Source: Gracilariopsis chorda (Eukaryota; Rhodophyta; Florideophyceae; Gracilariales; Gracilariaceae). From it: a stretch of 64,000 bases of DNA. Location of the stretch: positions 336,464-400,463 of the forward strand of contig NBIV01000041.1 of the NCBI GenBank assembly GCA_003194525.1, in the 5' to 3' direction. A program made the translations under genes and the position numbers. The first letter of the stretch is position 1; the number at the start of each line of letters is the position of its first letter. Below the pieces are notes generated by a model. That model saw only the letters and a list, made by a program, of their open reading frames with translations, was not told the origin of the DNA and ran no database searches. Positions 20,410 to 29,811 of the stretch are shown piece by piece.

Positions 20410-20763
20410 GTCGGAGGTGCGCTTTCGATTCACACGGTCATCGGAAGGAGCGCACTTTTTGTCTCGTAACGCAAGTGAACGCGTCGTGGGTGTTGGGCGT
20501 AATATTACTGAACTCCATGTACGTCATGCAAACGGGAGCTGCTGAGGTGTCAGCCTATGGTCTGGCGCTGACCAACGCGCGTAACGTTCTGAAAGTCATC
20601 ACGCATCCCGTGACTGTCACGCGGATCGCCATCACGCCTACAGCGCGACGCCATGCCGTTCACGGTAACCTTAGATCTACCGTGAATTCACGCTTGTTAA
20701 GAACGGCCCTCATATACCGTTTCCGCCAGGCGCCGGTGACGACGCGGCGCGGGCGGCCGTGCG
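20410..20763. promoter_or_regulatory. Divergent promoter SEC23-like/RAD51D-like with TCACG cluster
   Basis: A 354-base spacer between two divergent ATGs. A cluster at 20596-20645 contains TCACGC, GTGAC, TCACGC and TCACGCC within about 50 bases, suggesting a shared factor that reads a TCACG-type half site. Regulation is inferred from motif clustering only. Confidence 0.35.
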
Positions 20764-21678
20764 ATGCGTCTTCAAGATCTGCCGCTCAACCCGGAAACAT
20801 TGCAAGCGCTGCAAAGCGCGAATGAAACCGTAGAATCTCTGCTCTGTCATCCCTTCAACGAGCCGCACAACAGTTTGCCGCAACACCTTATCTCCGACGC
20901 GCATGCCGCCCTGCACCGTGTCGCTGTGCGTGCCTCCCCATCTTTGAAGTGGGGCACCTCCCTGCTGACCCCCTGCGCGAGCTTCAACCACAATGTTGGC
21001 CTACCTTCCACCACTGTGCTCCAGCTTTATGGCACTTCTTTGGCTGGGAAGACGATGATATGCATCAGTTTGGCTGCCGCAGTTCTGAAACAAACACAAA
21101 GAGTAATATGGTTGGATACTTGTGCCGGCGAGTGGCTGCTTCGTGCCGCTGTCTCCAACCATTCAGATGCTCAGATCGACCTTCTCACAGTTCGAACCGC
21201 CACTAACGCTCCCCAAATCGTGCACCAGCTTCGTGCCCTCATATCCGAACTCCCGTCACTTCCAAATGCCCCTATGCCTCGCTTGCTCATTTTCGACTCC
21301 CCAGCCTCGGTTCTATCACCTGTCTTAGGTCTCAAGGGTCCGAATGGATGGAGTGGCCACACCGCAATGCAACAAATAACTACTCTCATCAGTAGATTTA
21401 TCACGCTTTCATCCGCTACTGTCGTCGTCACCAATCGAGTTGTTGATTCTGCTACTCGACCCGCTCTAGGAAACATATGGAGTAATTTCGTTGATGTACA
21501 TCTGTTCTGCCAACGTGTCGATGCCCATGAACAAAGACTGGAGCTTCGCCTCACAGTCACTTCCAAACGAGCGCCCACCAGCACCTTCTCCGTTTTGATC
21601 ACAGACCAAGGAATGACGGATAACGATGTCGAGCAGACGCAGATTGGCCCAACTCAAACTGAGCGTGCGCATATTTGA
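20764..21678 (+). CDS. RAD51 paralogue, RAD51D-like
   Basis: A 304-residue RecA-fold ATPase. Walker A is intact at about residues 90-97 (GTSLAGKT), followed by a helix MICISLAAAVLK. Walker B is RLLIFDSP at about 172-179. The late segment VVVTNRVVDS...RPALGNIWSNFVDVHLF matches the RAD51-paralogue pattern (VTN...KPALG..W......) most like RAD51D/XRCC2. RAD51 paralogues load and stabilise RAD51 on single-stranded DNA during homologous recombination. The N-terminal 60 residues form a small helical domain, as in RAD51D. The C-terminus ends in an acidic/Thr/Gln tail. The ATG at 20764 is the first in the frame. Assignment to RAD51D rather than XRCC2 is inference. Confidence 0.8.
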   Translation: MRLQDLPLNPETLQALQSANETVESLLCHPFNEPHNSLPQHLISDAHAALHRVAVRASPSLKWGTSLLTPCASFNHNVGLPSTTVLQLYGTSLAGKTMICISLAAAVLKQTQRVIWLDTCAGEWLLRAAVSNHSDAQIDLLTVRTATNAPQIVHQLRALISELPSLPNAPMPRLLIFDSPASVLSPVLGLKGPNGWSGHTAMQQITTLISRFITLSSATVVVTNRVVDSATRPALGNIWSNFVDVHLFCQRVDAHEQRLELRLTVTSKRAPTSTFSVLITDQGMTDNDVEQTQIGPTQTERAHI

Positions 21679-21920
21679 GCACAAGGGTACATGTGCTTTG
21701 CATATGCGCTACGCGAAAAGCTCATACGCTACAAGCTGCTCTCCTCAACAAGCCGGACTGCCACAGACACCATACTCTACCAGCCGAATACGCCGCGGAT
21801 ATTCTGGCCCAGTTAATGGTCTTGATGCGCGCAACAGCGAATATATGCGAAGCGATGCCTCGTAGAGATCGCATCTACTGCGCAATACAGCAAGTGACGT
21901 GGTGAAAGCAAATGAAGAAG

Positions 21921-22961
21921 TCATTTAATGCCGTTTGCTACCCGTCGGGCGAGTTCAATGGCGCCGATAATACCAATGTTATTTCCATACCCGCTGGGCA
22001 CAATGTACTCGTCAATGTTAGTAGTGAGCTTGTCAAGAAGAAGGTACTCATTGTTGATCTTCTTGAAATGGGTGCGAATCTTTTCAAACAAGATGGCTCG
22101 TTTCATAACACCACCGGACAAAACAATGACGTGCGGAGAAGCAATCACGCAAATGGTGAAACAAAGCTGGGCAAGATAATATGCAACGTCATCCCAAGCG
22201 GGATGATCGTCAGGCACGGAGGGCAAATTGGCTGGCTCGACTCCCGCACGGTCGGCACATGCTTTGGCGCTTGCCATGGACTCGACGGACATTGGATGAT
22301 CGGTGAGCCAGCCGGGATACTGGTCGTTCTCTCTTCGCAAGGGCATCATGTGACCGCCCTCGGGATGAGCAAGACCGTGGACTGGTTGACTGTTTACAAC
22401 CAACCCCACACCGATTCCAGTGCCGACTGTAATGTAGGCACAACTGTCACCAGTGTGATTTCCATAGCGCATTTCGGCTATCGCTGGGGCGTTGACATCG
22501 GTGTCGAAAGCAATGGGGACGTTGAACTCTTTGAAGTAGGAAAGAACATCAGTTTGTCGCCAACCTGGTTTGTTGGACGATGTGACGTAACCATATGTCT
22601 TGGATGAGCGATCCAGATCTACGGGGCCGAAGGAAGCGACTCCCAGGGAGACGAACGGAGCGTGGGTGCGTAGGAAGCGCACTATGTGCGATAGAGTAGT
22701 GTGCGGATCGGTGGTGCGCACCTCAGTTGTATCGATAAGCTTGGCGGGATCATCTGCAAAGGCGAGCGCCGCTCGACAACTGGTTCCTCCGAGCTCCACG
22801 GCGGCGAACAGGGCGTTTGGAGGCAGGCTTTGAGGAGCGGCACATTGATCAGGGGAGCGGAGCGATAGACGGCGGTGATAGAGGTGAGTTAGGATGGCAC
22901 CCGAGGCGAAGGCTGTGGCGAGCGCGGCACAACGCCATGCTGAAACCTCGGCGGGGGCCAT
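21921..22961 (-). CDS. ROK-family sugar kinase (fructokinase type), membrane-anchored N-terminus
   Basis: A 346-residue ROK kinase. ATP-binding AVELGGTSCRAALAF near residue 55 is followed by GVASFGPVDLD, the catalytic-site segment IAFDTDVNAPAIAEM, AYITVGTGIGVGLVVN and HPEGGHMMPLR. The HPEGGHM form of the zinc/ROK signature and the substrate region resemble bacterial ROK fructokinases. The expected reaction is phosphorylation of fructose to fructose-6-phosphate. The C-terminus has VIASPHVIVLSGGVM, another ROK hallmark. The first 30 residues (WRCAALATAFASGAILTHLY) form a hydrophobic segment followed by HRR. This suggests a signal anchor or a targeting peptide, which is unusual for the family. 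The start at 22961 is the ATG directly before this segment; upstream extension is low-complexity. A C15 tract lies 12 bases upstream. It is divergent to PMM. Confidence 0.9.
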   Translation of the reverse strand: MAPAEVSAWRCAALATAFASGAILTHLYHRRLSLRSPDQCAAPQSLPPNALFAAVELGGTSCRAALAFADDPAKLIDTTEVRTTDPHTTLSHIVRFLRTHAPFVSLGVASFGPVDLDRSSKTYGYVTSSNKPGWRQTDVLSYFKEFNVPIAFDTDVNAPAIAEMRYGNHTGDSCAYITVGTGIGVGLVVNSQPVHGLAHPEGGHMMPLRRENDQYPGWLTDHPMSVESMASAKACADRAGVEPANLPSVPDDHPAWDDVAYYLAQLCFTICVIASPHVIVLSGGVMKRAILFEKIRTHFKKINNEYLLLDKLTTNIDEYIVPSGYGNNIGIIGAIELARRVANGIK

Positions 22962-23575
22962 GACGAGTGTGCAGGGGGGGGGGGGGGGACTGATCGTTCC
23001 GCTGCGTTGAAGACGTGAATCGCGAGGCGCGCAAGGATTGGTGAAGATGAGAAAAGAACAGGGGAGAGCAATGCGGAGGAGGCAGCAGTGCGGAGGTGTA
23101 CGTTTAGAGAAGATACGTCGAATCTGGTGCGAGCTGATCCAAAGTGCAAGTGGCGGAGCGCCGCGCCACGTGGGCAAGTGACGCGTTGTGGCGGCGACGT
23201 TACAGTGCTGTACACGTTTGCTGCAGGCAGCGCTGATTCGAAATGCTGCTTGCCGATGCGCCAACGGACGGACGCCAGGTGGTGCACGCCCGTAACGGCG
23301 GTGTGTCGCGCCAATGGCGTTGCGCTGAAGCATCGCCGCGGCAGCTGTCGGCTGCACGGCCTCGCGCCGATGCTTGCCGTTGCATGCCGCGAAGCGCTTC
23401 AACTTCCGCACCCGCCTTGCCATCAATCGCCCGTCCTCCTGAGAGTGCGCTCCGCTCCTAAATAGCCATCGGACACTGTAACGCTCTCTCCATCCGCCCT
23501 CCTTCGCTCTGACCGTCTGCCTGCCGCCATACTCTGTTCATCTCTTCTTTCATTGCCAAGCTTCTTATCCCTATC
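22962..23575. promoter_or_regulatory. Divergent promoter region ROK kinase/PMM
   Basis: A 614-base spacer. An uninterrupted G15 run (22974-22988) is 12 bases from the kinase ATG. CACGTGGG and GTGACGCG boxes occur near 23166-23185. A CT-rich leader precedes PMM. No independent gene is seen. Confidence 0.4.
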
Positions 23576-24425
23576 ATGGATCCAAACGACAAGCGTTCTC
23601 CGGATGTCATCGCTTTGTTCGATGTCGATGGTACCCTCACTGCTCCGCGCTTGGTAAGTCAGATGCATGCCGTTTTGCGTTCCGTCTCCCTGCGCTTCAG
23701 CAAAGTGCACAAGCGCTGACCAACTTCTCACCCCGATTCCTACTCTACTGCAGACCGCCACCGAGGAAATGATCGACTTCCTTGCCGAGTTGCGCAAGAA
23801 GGTTATCATCGGCATGGTTGGTGGCTCCGATCTCCGCAAACAGAAGGAGCAACTCGGCGAGAATGTGTTGGATATGTTCGATTACACCTTCTCCGAGAAT
23901 GGCTTGGTGGCCTATCGCGGCAAGGAGCTCCTCGCTGAAGCCAGTATCACCGCCCATCTGGGAGAGAAACGTTTACAGAAGCTTATCAATTACTGTTTAC
24001 GTTATATTTCCGCGCTCAATATTCCCGTCAAGCGCGGTACTTTCATCGAGTTTAGGAAGGGCATGTTGAACGTTTCGCCTATTGGCAGGAATTGCAGTCA
24101 GAAGGAACGTTGCGAGTTCGAGGAGTATGATGAGAAGGAGAATATCCGGGAACACTTTGTCATCGCCCTCAAGGAGACGTTCTGGGATTACGGTCTCACG
24201 TTTTCCATCGGCGGACAAATATCATTTGACGTCTTCCCGAATGGATGGGACAAGACGTATGCATTGCAGTTTGTCGATCATATTAAGGAGATCCACTTCT
24301 TCGGAGATAAGACTTACGACGGCGGTAATGACTATGAGATTTATGAGTCGCCTAGAACTGTTGGTCATAGCGTTAAGAACCCGGAAGAAACTATGCAGAT
24401 TTGCCGTGACCTGTTCTTATCGTAG
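23576..24425 (+). CDS. PMM: Phosphomannomutase (two exons)
   Basis: Exon 1 is 23576-23653 and exon 2 is 23754-24425; together they encode 249 residues, typical for eukaryotic PMM. The HAD nucleophile motif [11 protein letters not shown] is at residues 15-25. It is followed by [65 protein letters not shown] and [18 protein letters not shown], then [14 protein letters not shown]. The enzyme converts mannose-6-phosphate to mannose-1-phosphate for GDP-mannose, used in N-glycosylation, GPI anchors and algal sulfated polysaccharides. Splicing is required because the N-terminal motif and the rest are in different frames. The only plausible join removes a 100-base GT-AG intron and restores the conserved spacing APR(x)3-4E(M). 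It is divergent from the ROK sugar kinase. Confidence 0.96.
23654..23753 (+). other. Spliceosomal intron of PMM
   Basis: The 5' site is TTG|GTAAGT and the 3' site CTACTGCAG|ACC. A candidate branch point GCTGAC lies at 23715-23720, about 35 bases before the acceptor. It is phase 0 and 100 bases long, and it is the only confidently supported intron in this window. Confidence 0.85.
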
Positions 24426-25271
24426 TGTATCACATCCTGGCTGTAGGAGGCTGCCTGTTGTGCCTGTTGCCGAAGTTGTAACCCAGACTCTTCGTTGCGC
24501 TAGGACGCGCATTTGCATACTCTGGGAAATGACAAGTAGAGCAATGCAGAGCTCAAGTAAACGAACTTGTACGTCTCCATCTGTAACTGTTGTGCCTCAA
24601 GAGAATAGAATTTCCAAGCATGCTGAGCGAGCATTTGTCGCAGAAGAGGGGCGTGTAGATTGGATCGAAGACGGATTATGGGAGCGCGGTGCTTGGCCTG
24701 TCGCAGATTTGTATCTCATCGCAACAACCAAGCTCTGGCAACATGTTCACAGGCCCACTCTCTGCGTTCCTCCTTCCCTCTGGACTGCAAAACGCTCTCC
24801 TCTCACCCTTAGCTTTAAAGGCACCAGCCGGCTTGGGCGCCAACCGGCTGTGCCCCGCTCGCAGGGCGAGCGGGGCAGAACAGGGAGGGTTCTTCGTTCA
24901 CGCCTTTTCTCCCTAACTAAGAAGACCTTGCGACGCCCCGCTCGGAAATATGTTCATCTGCTGTGCAAAACACAGCAGTTTTTAACCATAGGATACAAGG
25001 ATAGATTGCTAACCGCACCCTTGTAGATACAGTACGTGTAGTTGTTTTTGGCAAGTGACGTCACCATTCCCATATTCAAAGTTGCGAAAAGCTGCCCTTC
25101 CAACAGTTCAACCGTCCCTACGACTCCCACCTGTCTCGTTATCTTCAAGTGGTCGTGATCATCTCTTGGAGCAACAGAGTGGTCACCACGCCTGTAATTC
25201 GTTCTCTGCTCTGTTCCTTTGGCGAAACACACTTGCGCTACCAAGTTGCAGGCTGTCCACTGCGTTTAGCA
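24426..25271. other. Intergenic with twin hairpins
   Basis: Spacer between PMM and the TBC gene. It contains two adjacent strong hairpins (24826-24877). It also has a copy of the dispersed motif, CAAGGATAGATTGCTAACC (24998-25016). An ORF that overlaps PMM in another frame continues into this spacer but lacks protein-like composition. Confidence 0.5.
24826..24877. repeat. Two back-to-back GC-rich hairpins
   Basis: Hairpin 1 (24826-24849) pairs AGCCGG(C)TTGG with CCAACCGGCT around a GCG loop, with one bulged C. Hairpin 2 (24851-24877) is a perfect 12-bp stem, TGCCCCGCTCGC pairing with GCGAGCGGGGCA around AGG. They are separated by one base. Confidence 0.85.
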
Positions 25272-27197
25272 ATGCCGCCCGAAGCTCAAGACCAATCTAA
25301 GTCATCAGAATTCCTGATGCAAAGTGAACCCACCCCAGCTGCAAACCATTCAAACGCATCGCAACCCGTCACAGAGACGCAAAGACAACCGATCACCCAC
25401 TATCATTCCATTAGCGTCGACCACCGTCCGCCAGCTGCCGCCAACCCAACGCGGGGTACCTTAAAGATTGTCGAGCACGACATAGGCGGAAAAGACGACC
25501 TCTGGAATATCCAACTTTACTTCATCTGGCAACCGAAAGGTGCTGATACTGAGGATGCTGCAAAAGATACCACACTAGCGAAGCCTCTCAAAGTCTCTAT
25601 AGATGACTTTCTCACAATTCGCACACAATTCACTTTGCAACCGCCTTCCCTTACCGTCCATTTAAACGGTGGCCGTTTGCTGGGCGATTTTTACTTCCCA
25701 AACGGACCGGATGCGGCAATGGCTTTCTTCCATTGCTTGCGCGATCATGTTGTACCGCTTGAAATGGATGACGATTTCATACCTGGAGATTTGTATGCGC
25801 TTGAGAAGAAGAATCGCATGCGCAGGGTCGCGCCAACTATCAATACAGCCAACAATGGGGATCGTGAAGAAGACTTCTCAGATCTGTTAGCTGACCTCAG
25901 AATAGAAGGCTCGTCTCATCGCCGACCTCGACGCAATATGTCTAACACCGTTAAAGATGACCTCGGCATAATGCTTTTATCTCATTTTGCCCGTGTTACA
26001 CAGGCAGCCCGAGAGATTGGAGACGGGATATCGACTCTGTTGGATGAAGAAAAGCGGAAAAAGGAACTGGAAAGAAGGCGGAGAGAAAATGCTGCTCGCC
26101 ATCGCGCGCTTGATATTCATGCTGAAGTTACAGCTAGTTCTAGCGAGGAAAGAGATCTTCCACGTCGGCTCACATTGGAAAGCTCTAGAGGTGTACCCGT
26201 TAGTCTTTCGGTCTGGAATGATTCTTTTGATGATGACGGTAAGTTAATAGATATTCAGGTAATGAGACGAGCAGTCTTTGCAGGTGGTGTAGAATGCGAT
26301 GCACGCTCTGCAGTATGGCCGTTCTTGCTAGGCTTTTATGACTGGAAGTCTAGCGCAGCAGAACGTTTGAACCTTCTGGAAACGAAAGAAGCCGAATATA
26401 AAGCATTGAAGAGTAAATGGCAGTCCTTACAATCATCAGCGAAGGAGGCTGAGCTCGAAACACTTGATAAGGATCCGAACGCCGTTAACGCTGATCGACG
26501 CGAAAGGGTGAGAAAGAAATATGCCGATTATCTCGAAACCGAAGAGCAAATAGAAAAAGACATCATTCGAACTGATCGACGTGTTGAAATGTTTGAGCAG
26601 GACAATTCCAATGGAACCTTAACAATGGGTACAATTCTGAACATGTATGCCATGTACGACAAAAGAACCACATATTGCCAAGGCATGTCTGACTTCCTGG
26701 CACCAATTGTTTACGTTATGGGCATAGACGATGAAGCGATTATTTTCTGGAGTTTTGAGTCTCTTATGCGACGAATCGAAAGCAACTTCAGACATGACCA
26801 AAGTGGGATGCGTAGACAGCTTCGAAAGCTGGGGCGACTCATGGAAGTCGCAGACCGGGATTTGTCGCAGTTTTTCAGAGAGACGGACCCTGACTATTAC
26901 ACTTGCTTCAGGTGGGTGTTGGTAAGGTTCAAGAGAGAGTTCTCATTTGAAGCTATATGTCGATTATGGGAAGCGCTTTGGACTAAATTGGTAGGAGGTG
27001 ACGATCTTCACCTTTTCATTGCAGCAGCGCTCCTCATAGCGCAGAGAAGAGACATTCTTAGGTTAGAGAAAGGAGCATTTGATCAACTACTGCGGTACAT
27101 CAATGACATGAGCATGCGAATCGACGAAGAGTATGCACTCCATGAAGGAGAGGTATGCTTCCTCAAGTACGGTGAGCATAGTCATGTTTCCTCTTGA
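25272..27197 (+). CDS. TBC-domain Rab GTPase-activating protein (TBC1D15/GYP7-like)
   Basis: A 641-residue Rab-GAP. The N-terminal 270 residues, with a disordered start and a beta-rich module (LYFIWQPKG, FTLQPPSLTVHLNGGRL, DAAMAFFHCLRDHV), resemble the Rab-binding domain that precedes the TBC domain in TBC1D15/17 and GYP7. The TBC domain starts near residue 325 (RAVFAGGVECDARSAVWPFL). It has the arginine finger IxxDxxR (DIIRTDRR, about residue 430) and the glutamine finger YCQGMSDFLAP (about 466), so dual-finger catalysis is intact. Further motifs are EAIICFWSF-like IIFWSFESLM and FSFEAICRLWEALW. Homologues act on Rab7/Ypt7-type GTPases at endosomes and mitochondria. The ATG at 25272 is the first Met, and upstream in-frame sequence begins at GTG. 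Confidence 0.92.
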   Translation: MPPEAQDQSKSSEFLMQSEPTPAANHSNASQPVTETQRQPITHYHSISVDHRPPAAANPTRGTLKIVEHDIGGKDDLWNIQLYFIWQPKGADTEDAAKDTTLAKPLKVSIDDFLTIRTQFTLQPPSLTVHLNGGRLLGDFYFPNGPDAAMAFFHCLRDHVVPLEMDDDFIPGDLYALEKKNRMRRVAPTINTANNGDREEDFSDLLADLRIEGSSHRRPRRNMSNTVKDDLGIMLLSHFARVTQAAREIGDGISTLLDEEKRKKELERRRRENAARHRALDIHAEVTASSSEERDLPRRLTLESSRGVPVSLSVWNDSFDDDGKLIDIQVMRRAVFAGGVECDARSAVWPFLLGFYDWKSSAAERLNLLETKEAEYKALKSKWQSLQSSAKEAELETLDKDPNAVNADRRERVRKKYADYLETEEQIEKDIIRTDRRVEMFEQDNSNGTLTMGTILNMYAMYDKRTTYCQGMSDFLAPIVYVMGIDDEAIIFWSFESLMRRIESNFRHDQSGMRRQLRKLGRLMEVADRDLSQFFRETDPDYYTCFRWVLVRFKREFSFEAICRLWEALWTKLVGGDDLHLFIAAALLIAQRRDILRLEKGAFDQLLRYINDMSMRIDEEYALHEGEVCFLKYGEHSHVSS

Positions 27198-27299
27198 TAG
27201 CCCGCTTCACCAATTCCTGTGGTCAACTTTCATTCACAAATTAGGCCGTTCGGTTCCTTCGATATGGATAGAAGATGCACAAAACCCAAACCCTGAGAG

Positions 27300-27968
27300 T
27301 CAGCAGCCCAACTCTGTAAATGGAAACGTGACATTTTGATCAAATACAATACTCAGTTCTTCGCTTAGTCGATCAGCGAGGTGGTGTCCATCTCGAGTGC
27401 TCACCCACTGATATGCTCCCGGGTTCCACGCATACCGCCAGGGTCCAGAGCTTGGAGAGCTCAACCAAATTTGCCTGTTAGGCGTTTGCGTGTTCAGGAC
27501 GTACGTTCCGAGGCTTCCCAATGAAACAGTGAGTACTCCCTGACTTAGCTCGACGTCGAAGTCTTCAGGAAAATTCTCTGATTCATACCCTAACCCTGAA
27601 ATTATATCACATATTCTTTCAAGTGACGCCTCTGCCACTACGGAGAATTCGTGTTCAGGCCAGTTTTCGTCCATTACTCCTTCGACGCTGGATAGCGAGC
27701 AAATACACTTGACTGATTTATTCCACTGCGGGCGAAGCGAAAGCGTACCAGATCTTGCATATGCCACACTCCCAAAAACACGACTTCGCCGAGTAAACAC
27801 CGTTTTGCTCTTTAGGGGCGAATTGTTCGAAGAAACGGTACCAATGACGGAATCCCTCGGCATTTGGACATTGGCAGAGCTTGATGATCTTACCCCAAGG
27901 CACGACCACATCTTCCTGATTGCTCTTTGGCAGAACGGACTGGAGAGGCAAACGATCTTTGTATTCAT
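27300..27968 (-). CDS. FXN: Frataxin (mitochondrial iron-sulfur cluster assembly)
   Basis: A 222-residue protein. The last 120 residues are a frataxin/CyaY domain: an acidic first helix (SVVAEASLERICDIISGLGY, then NFPEDFDVELSQG), the beta sheet VLTVSLGSLGTYVLN, and the diagnostic QTPNRQIWLSSPSSGPWRYA. It then has GAYQWVSTRDGHHLADRL. The acidic ridge that binds iron and the cysteine desulfurase complex is present. The Asn and Trp of the NRQIWLSSP loop, critical for binding the scaffold ISCU, are conserved. The N-terminal 90 residues (MNTKIVCLSSPFCQRAIRK...) are basic and Ser-rich, suitable for mitochondrial import. They are longer than usual, so a spliced N-terminus cannot be excluded. The gene is convergent with the TBC gene. 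Confidence 0.93.
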   Translation of the reverse strand: MNTKIVCLSSPFCQRAIRKMWSCLGVRSSSSANVQMPRDSVIGTVSSNNSPLKSKTVFTRRSRVFGSVAYARSGTLSLRPQWNKSVKCICSLSSVEGVMDENWPEHEFSVVAEASLERICDIISGLGYESENFPEDFDVELSQGVLTVSLGSLGTYVLNTQTPNRQIWLSSPSSGPWRYAWNPGAYQWVSTRDGHHLADRLSEELSIVFDQNVTFPFTELGC

Positions 27969-28578
27969 TCCTTACTAAACCAGAAGTATTCACATAACAA
28001 GATAAACTTGCTCCGTACCTCAATTTGATGCATCACATATGTTGTCATCGACATTCAAGCTACTGTACGGAGCCTATTGTCTTCAAATCATGATGGCAGA
28101 GGCTTCAAAAACTAAACGAAACTTACGTGCTGGTGATCGAGTTGAAAATTACTGATTTGGGTAGTGCCAAATGTGGCGGGCTCCAATAACGCCGCTTGTC
28201 TGACGAGCGCTGGTACTGATGTGAACGAAAGCAGAGCCTCAGCTGCGAGTGAGGGGGAGATCAGGGACATGAACGAAGAGGTGACAATGGGGATCAGGTT
28301 CAGTGTGATCGGTGACAATGCGAAGGAAAATAAGGGCGATAGTGAAGTCTGGATAGAACATGTCGGTGAATGTGTTGAAATCGAGTGTTTTAGAGGGCCA
28401 GAGAGCGCAACAGTGATAATGTTTGAACAGTTTGGTATCGACGCACCCCATCTGATTGGCAGTCAAAGTAAGAAAAACATTCCACGCTGAGAGAAGACGG
28501 TGGCCTTCACCCTGCCCGTTCTGCCTTTCATCGTTGCACGTAACTTCGAAAATCAAAACACTGAGGTACTAAGCCCTA
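27969..28578. other. Intergenic with overlapping uncharacterised frames
   Basis: Open frames exist on both strands (28164-28490 plus, starting at GTG; 28112-28556 minus in two frames with hydrophobic character). None has an ATG start with recognisable content. A small gene or a 3' exon cannot be excluded. Confidence 0.3.
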
Positions 28579-29811
28579 TCAGAGCTCCGTATTCACCTGA
28601 GAGTTTTCAAGCTTCCCTTTTCTCCATCCAAACACAGAACCAAAGAGTAAGGGCGTGAGCAAAGTGGGCACCAAAATCCCCCAAGTTGTTGCAGCGTAGA
28701 GTTTTTGAGAGAGCAATCCAGAGGCTTGGGCTTGAGATGCTATCAGGAAACCAAATTCACCTCTTCCAAGCATTGCGACGGCAACAGCCACTCCATCTAC
28801 ATAGTTAGGAAGCATACCGAGTCCACACAGCATTTTCCCGAACACACTAGAAATTGAGAAGAGAGCCCCCAGGGTAATCGCACTCCCGGAAAACAGTGTT
28901 CTTAGAGGAATAACAAAACCTATGGTTCCAGCGAAGAAAAGAACACACAAGGAATCGACGAAAGCTGTAATGTTTCGCTCCCATGGGTCGACTGCGATAG
29001 ATGAAGGTACTTCCGAAAATGCTATACCAGTTAGATACCCGGCCAACAAAAAACTTGTTTTCGACAAAGTTGCGAGATAAGCCAAAAGCAATGTACTCAA
29101 CAGAAGAAACCAAATACCCAACCTTGGGTACAAGCACTCTGGAATCTTTGCTTTTTGCCAAAGACCTGGGATGGCCATTGGTAGTAGCAATGCCACGAAT
29201 GTTACTCCAGTGATGAAAACAACGGAAAACAGGAAAGGCTGTACTAGATCCCAAATGCTTGGATCGGGACTTGCCATAGCGATGACCTGAGATAGGAGAA
29301 TTAAACTGATAACATCGTCAATGACGGCTGCTACTGATATGAGCTGGCCTAGGCTGGTTTCCAGTTCTCCAACCTCTTTCAGAAGTCTAGCCGTGACTCC
29401 AAGTGAAGTAGGGGCAATCGCCGACCCTATTGCGAACGCCGTTTTTAGGGTACGTGATGTTTCGAAGTTGCCCTCAAGTGCATCTGATACACAATGTATA
29501 AGCAATACCCCTGATATTGGAAATATGACGCCTAAGACAGCGACCACTAGAGCTCGTACAAGACTTTTCTTTAGCTCTTCGCGCTGCGTCCTAAGCCCGG
29601 CATCGACTACACTGAGGAGAATTCCCAGCAATCCTGCTAACTGGATCCCCGTGGGGCTGGGCGCGAAGTCTGCTAACGGTGGTCCCAGAAGTCCTCCTAC
29701 AGCAATATACGTAACAACTGGAGAGACTCGGACTAGTCGTGATACTTCCCTTCCAACATAACAGCAAGAGAGAAATACGCCAAGGCGTACCAAGTCCAGA
29801 TCCGTCGACAT
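28579..29811 (-). CDS. CPA2-family monovalent cation/proton antiporter
   Basis: A 410-residue polytopic membrane protein of about 11-12 hydrophobic helices. The pattern TYIAVGGLLGPPLADF, LAGLLGILLSVVDAGLRTQR and AFAIGSAIAPTSLGVTARLL is typical of CPA2 antiporters, as in KefB/NapA-type proteins and plant KEA/CHX. It is followed by SLGQLISVAAVIDDVISLILL. The DD pair in AVIDDV is the conserved ion-binding acidic motif. Late helices contain CVLFFAGTIGFVIPL, and GRGEFGFLIASQA matches the conserved RGE(F/L) segment. No regulatory RCK/TrkA_N domain follows the membrane part. Substrate (Na+ or K+) and membrane cannot be read from the sequence. The frame reaches 29832 only by TTG, so the ATG at 29811 is taken. 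Confidence 0.92.
   Translation of the reverse strand: MSTDLDLVRLGVFLSCCYVGREVSRLVRVSPVVTYIAVGGLLGPPLADFAPSPTGIQLAGLLGILLSVVDAGLRTQREELKKSLVRALVVAVLGVIFPISGVLLIHCVSDALEGNFETSRTLKTAFAIGSAIAPTSLGVTARLLKEVGELETSLGQLISVAAVIDDVISLILLSQVIAMASPDPSIWDLVQPFLFSVVFITGVTFVALLLPMAIPGLWQKAKIPECLYPRLGIWFLLLSTLLLAYLATLSKTSFLLAGYLTGIAFSEVPSSIAVDPWERNITAFVDSLCVLFFAGTIGFVIPLRTLFSGSAITLGALFSISSVFGKMLCGLGMLPNYVDGVAVAVAMLGRGEFGFLIASQAQASGLLSQKLYAATTWGILVPTLLTPLLFGSVFGWRKGKLENSQVNTEL

Noticed and set aside
22962-23426. N-terminal extension of the ROK kinase frame
   Set aside because: It passes through the C15 tract and the promoter. The ATG at 22961 gives a normal family length.
24082-25026. 314-codon plus-strand ORF overlapping PMM
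   Set aside because: Its first part is a shadow of PMM exon 2 in another frame and its tail is spacer with low-information composition; no ATG-proximal domain.
28112-28556. Overlapping frames on both strands near the antiporter 3' end
   Set aside because: Hydrophobic composition on the minus strand is suggestive, but there is no ATG-started frame and no recognisable motif, so no gene is called.
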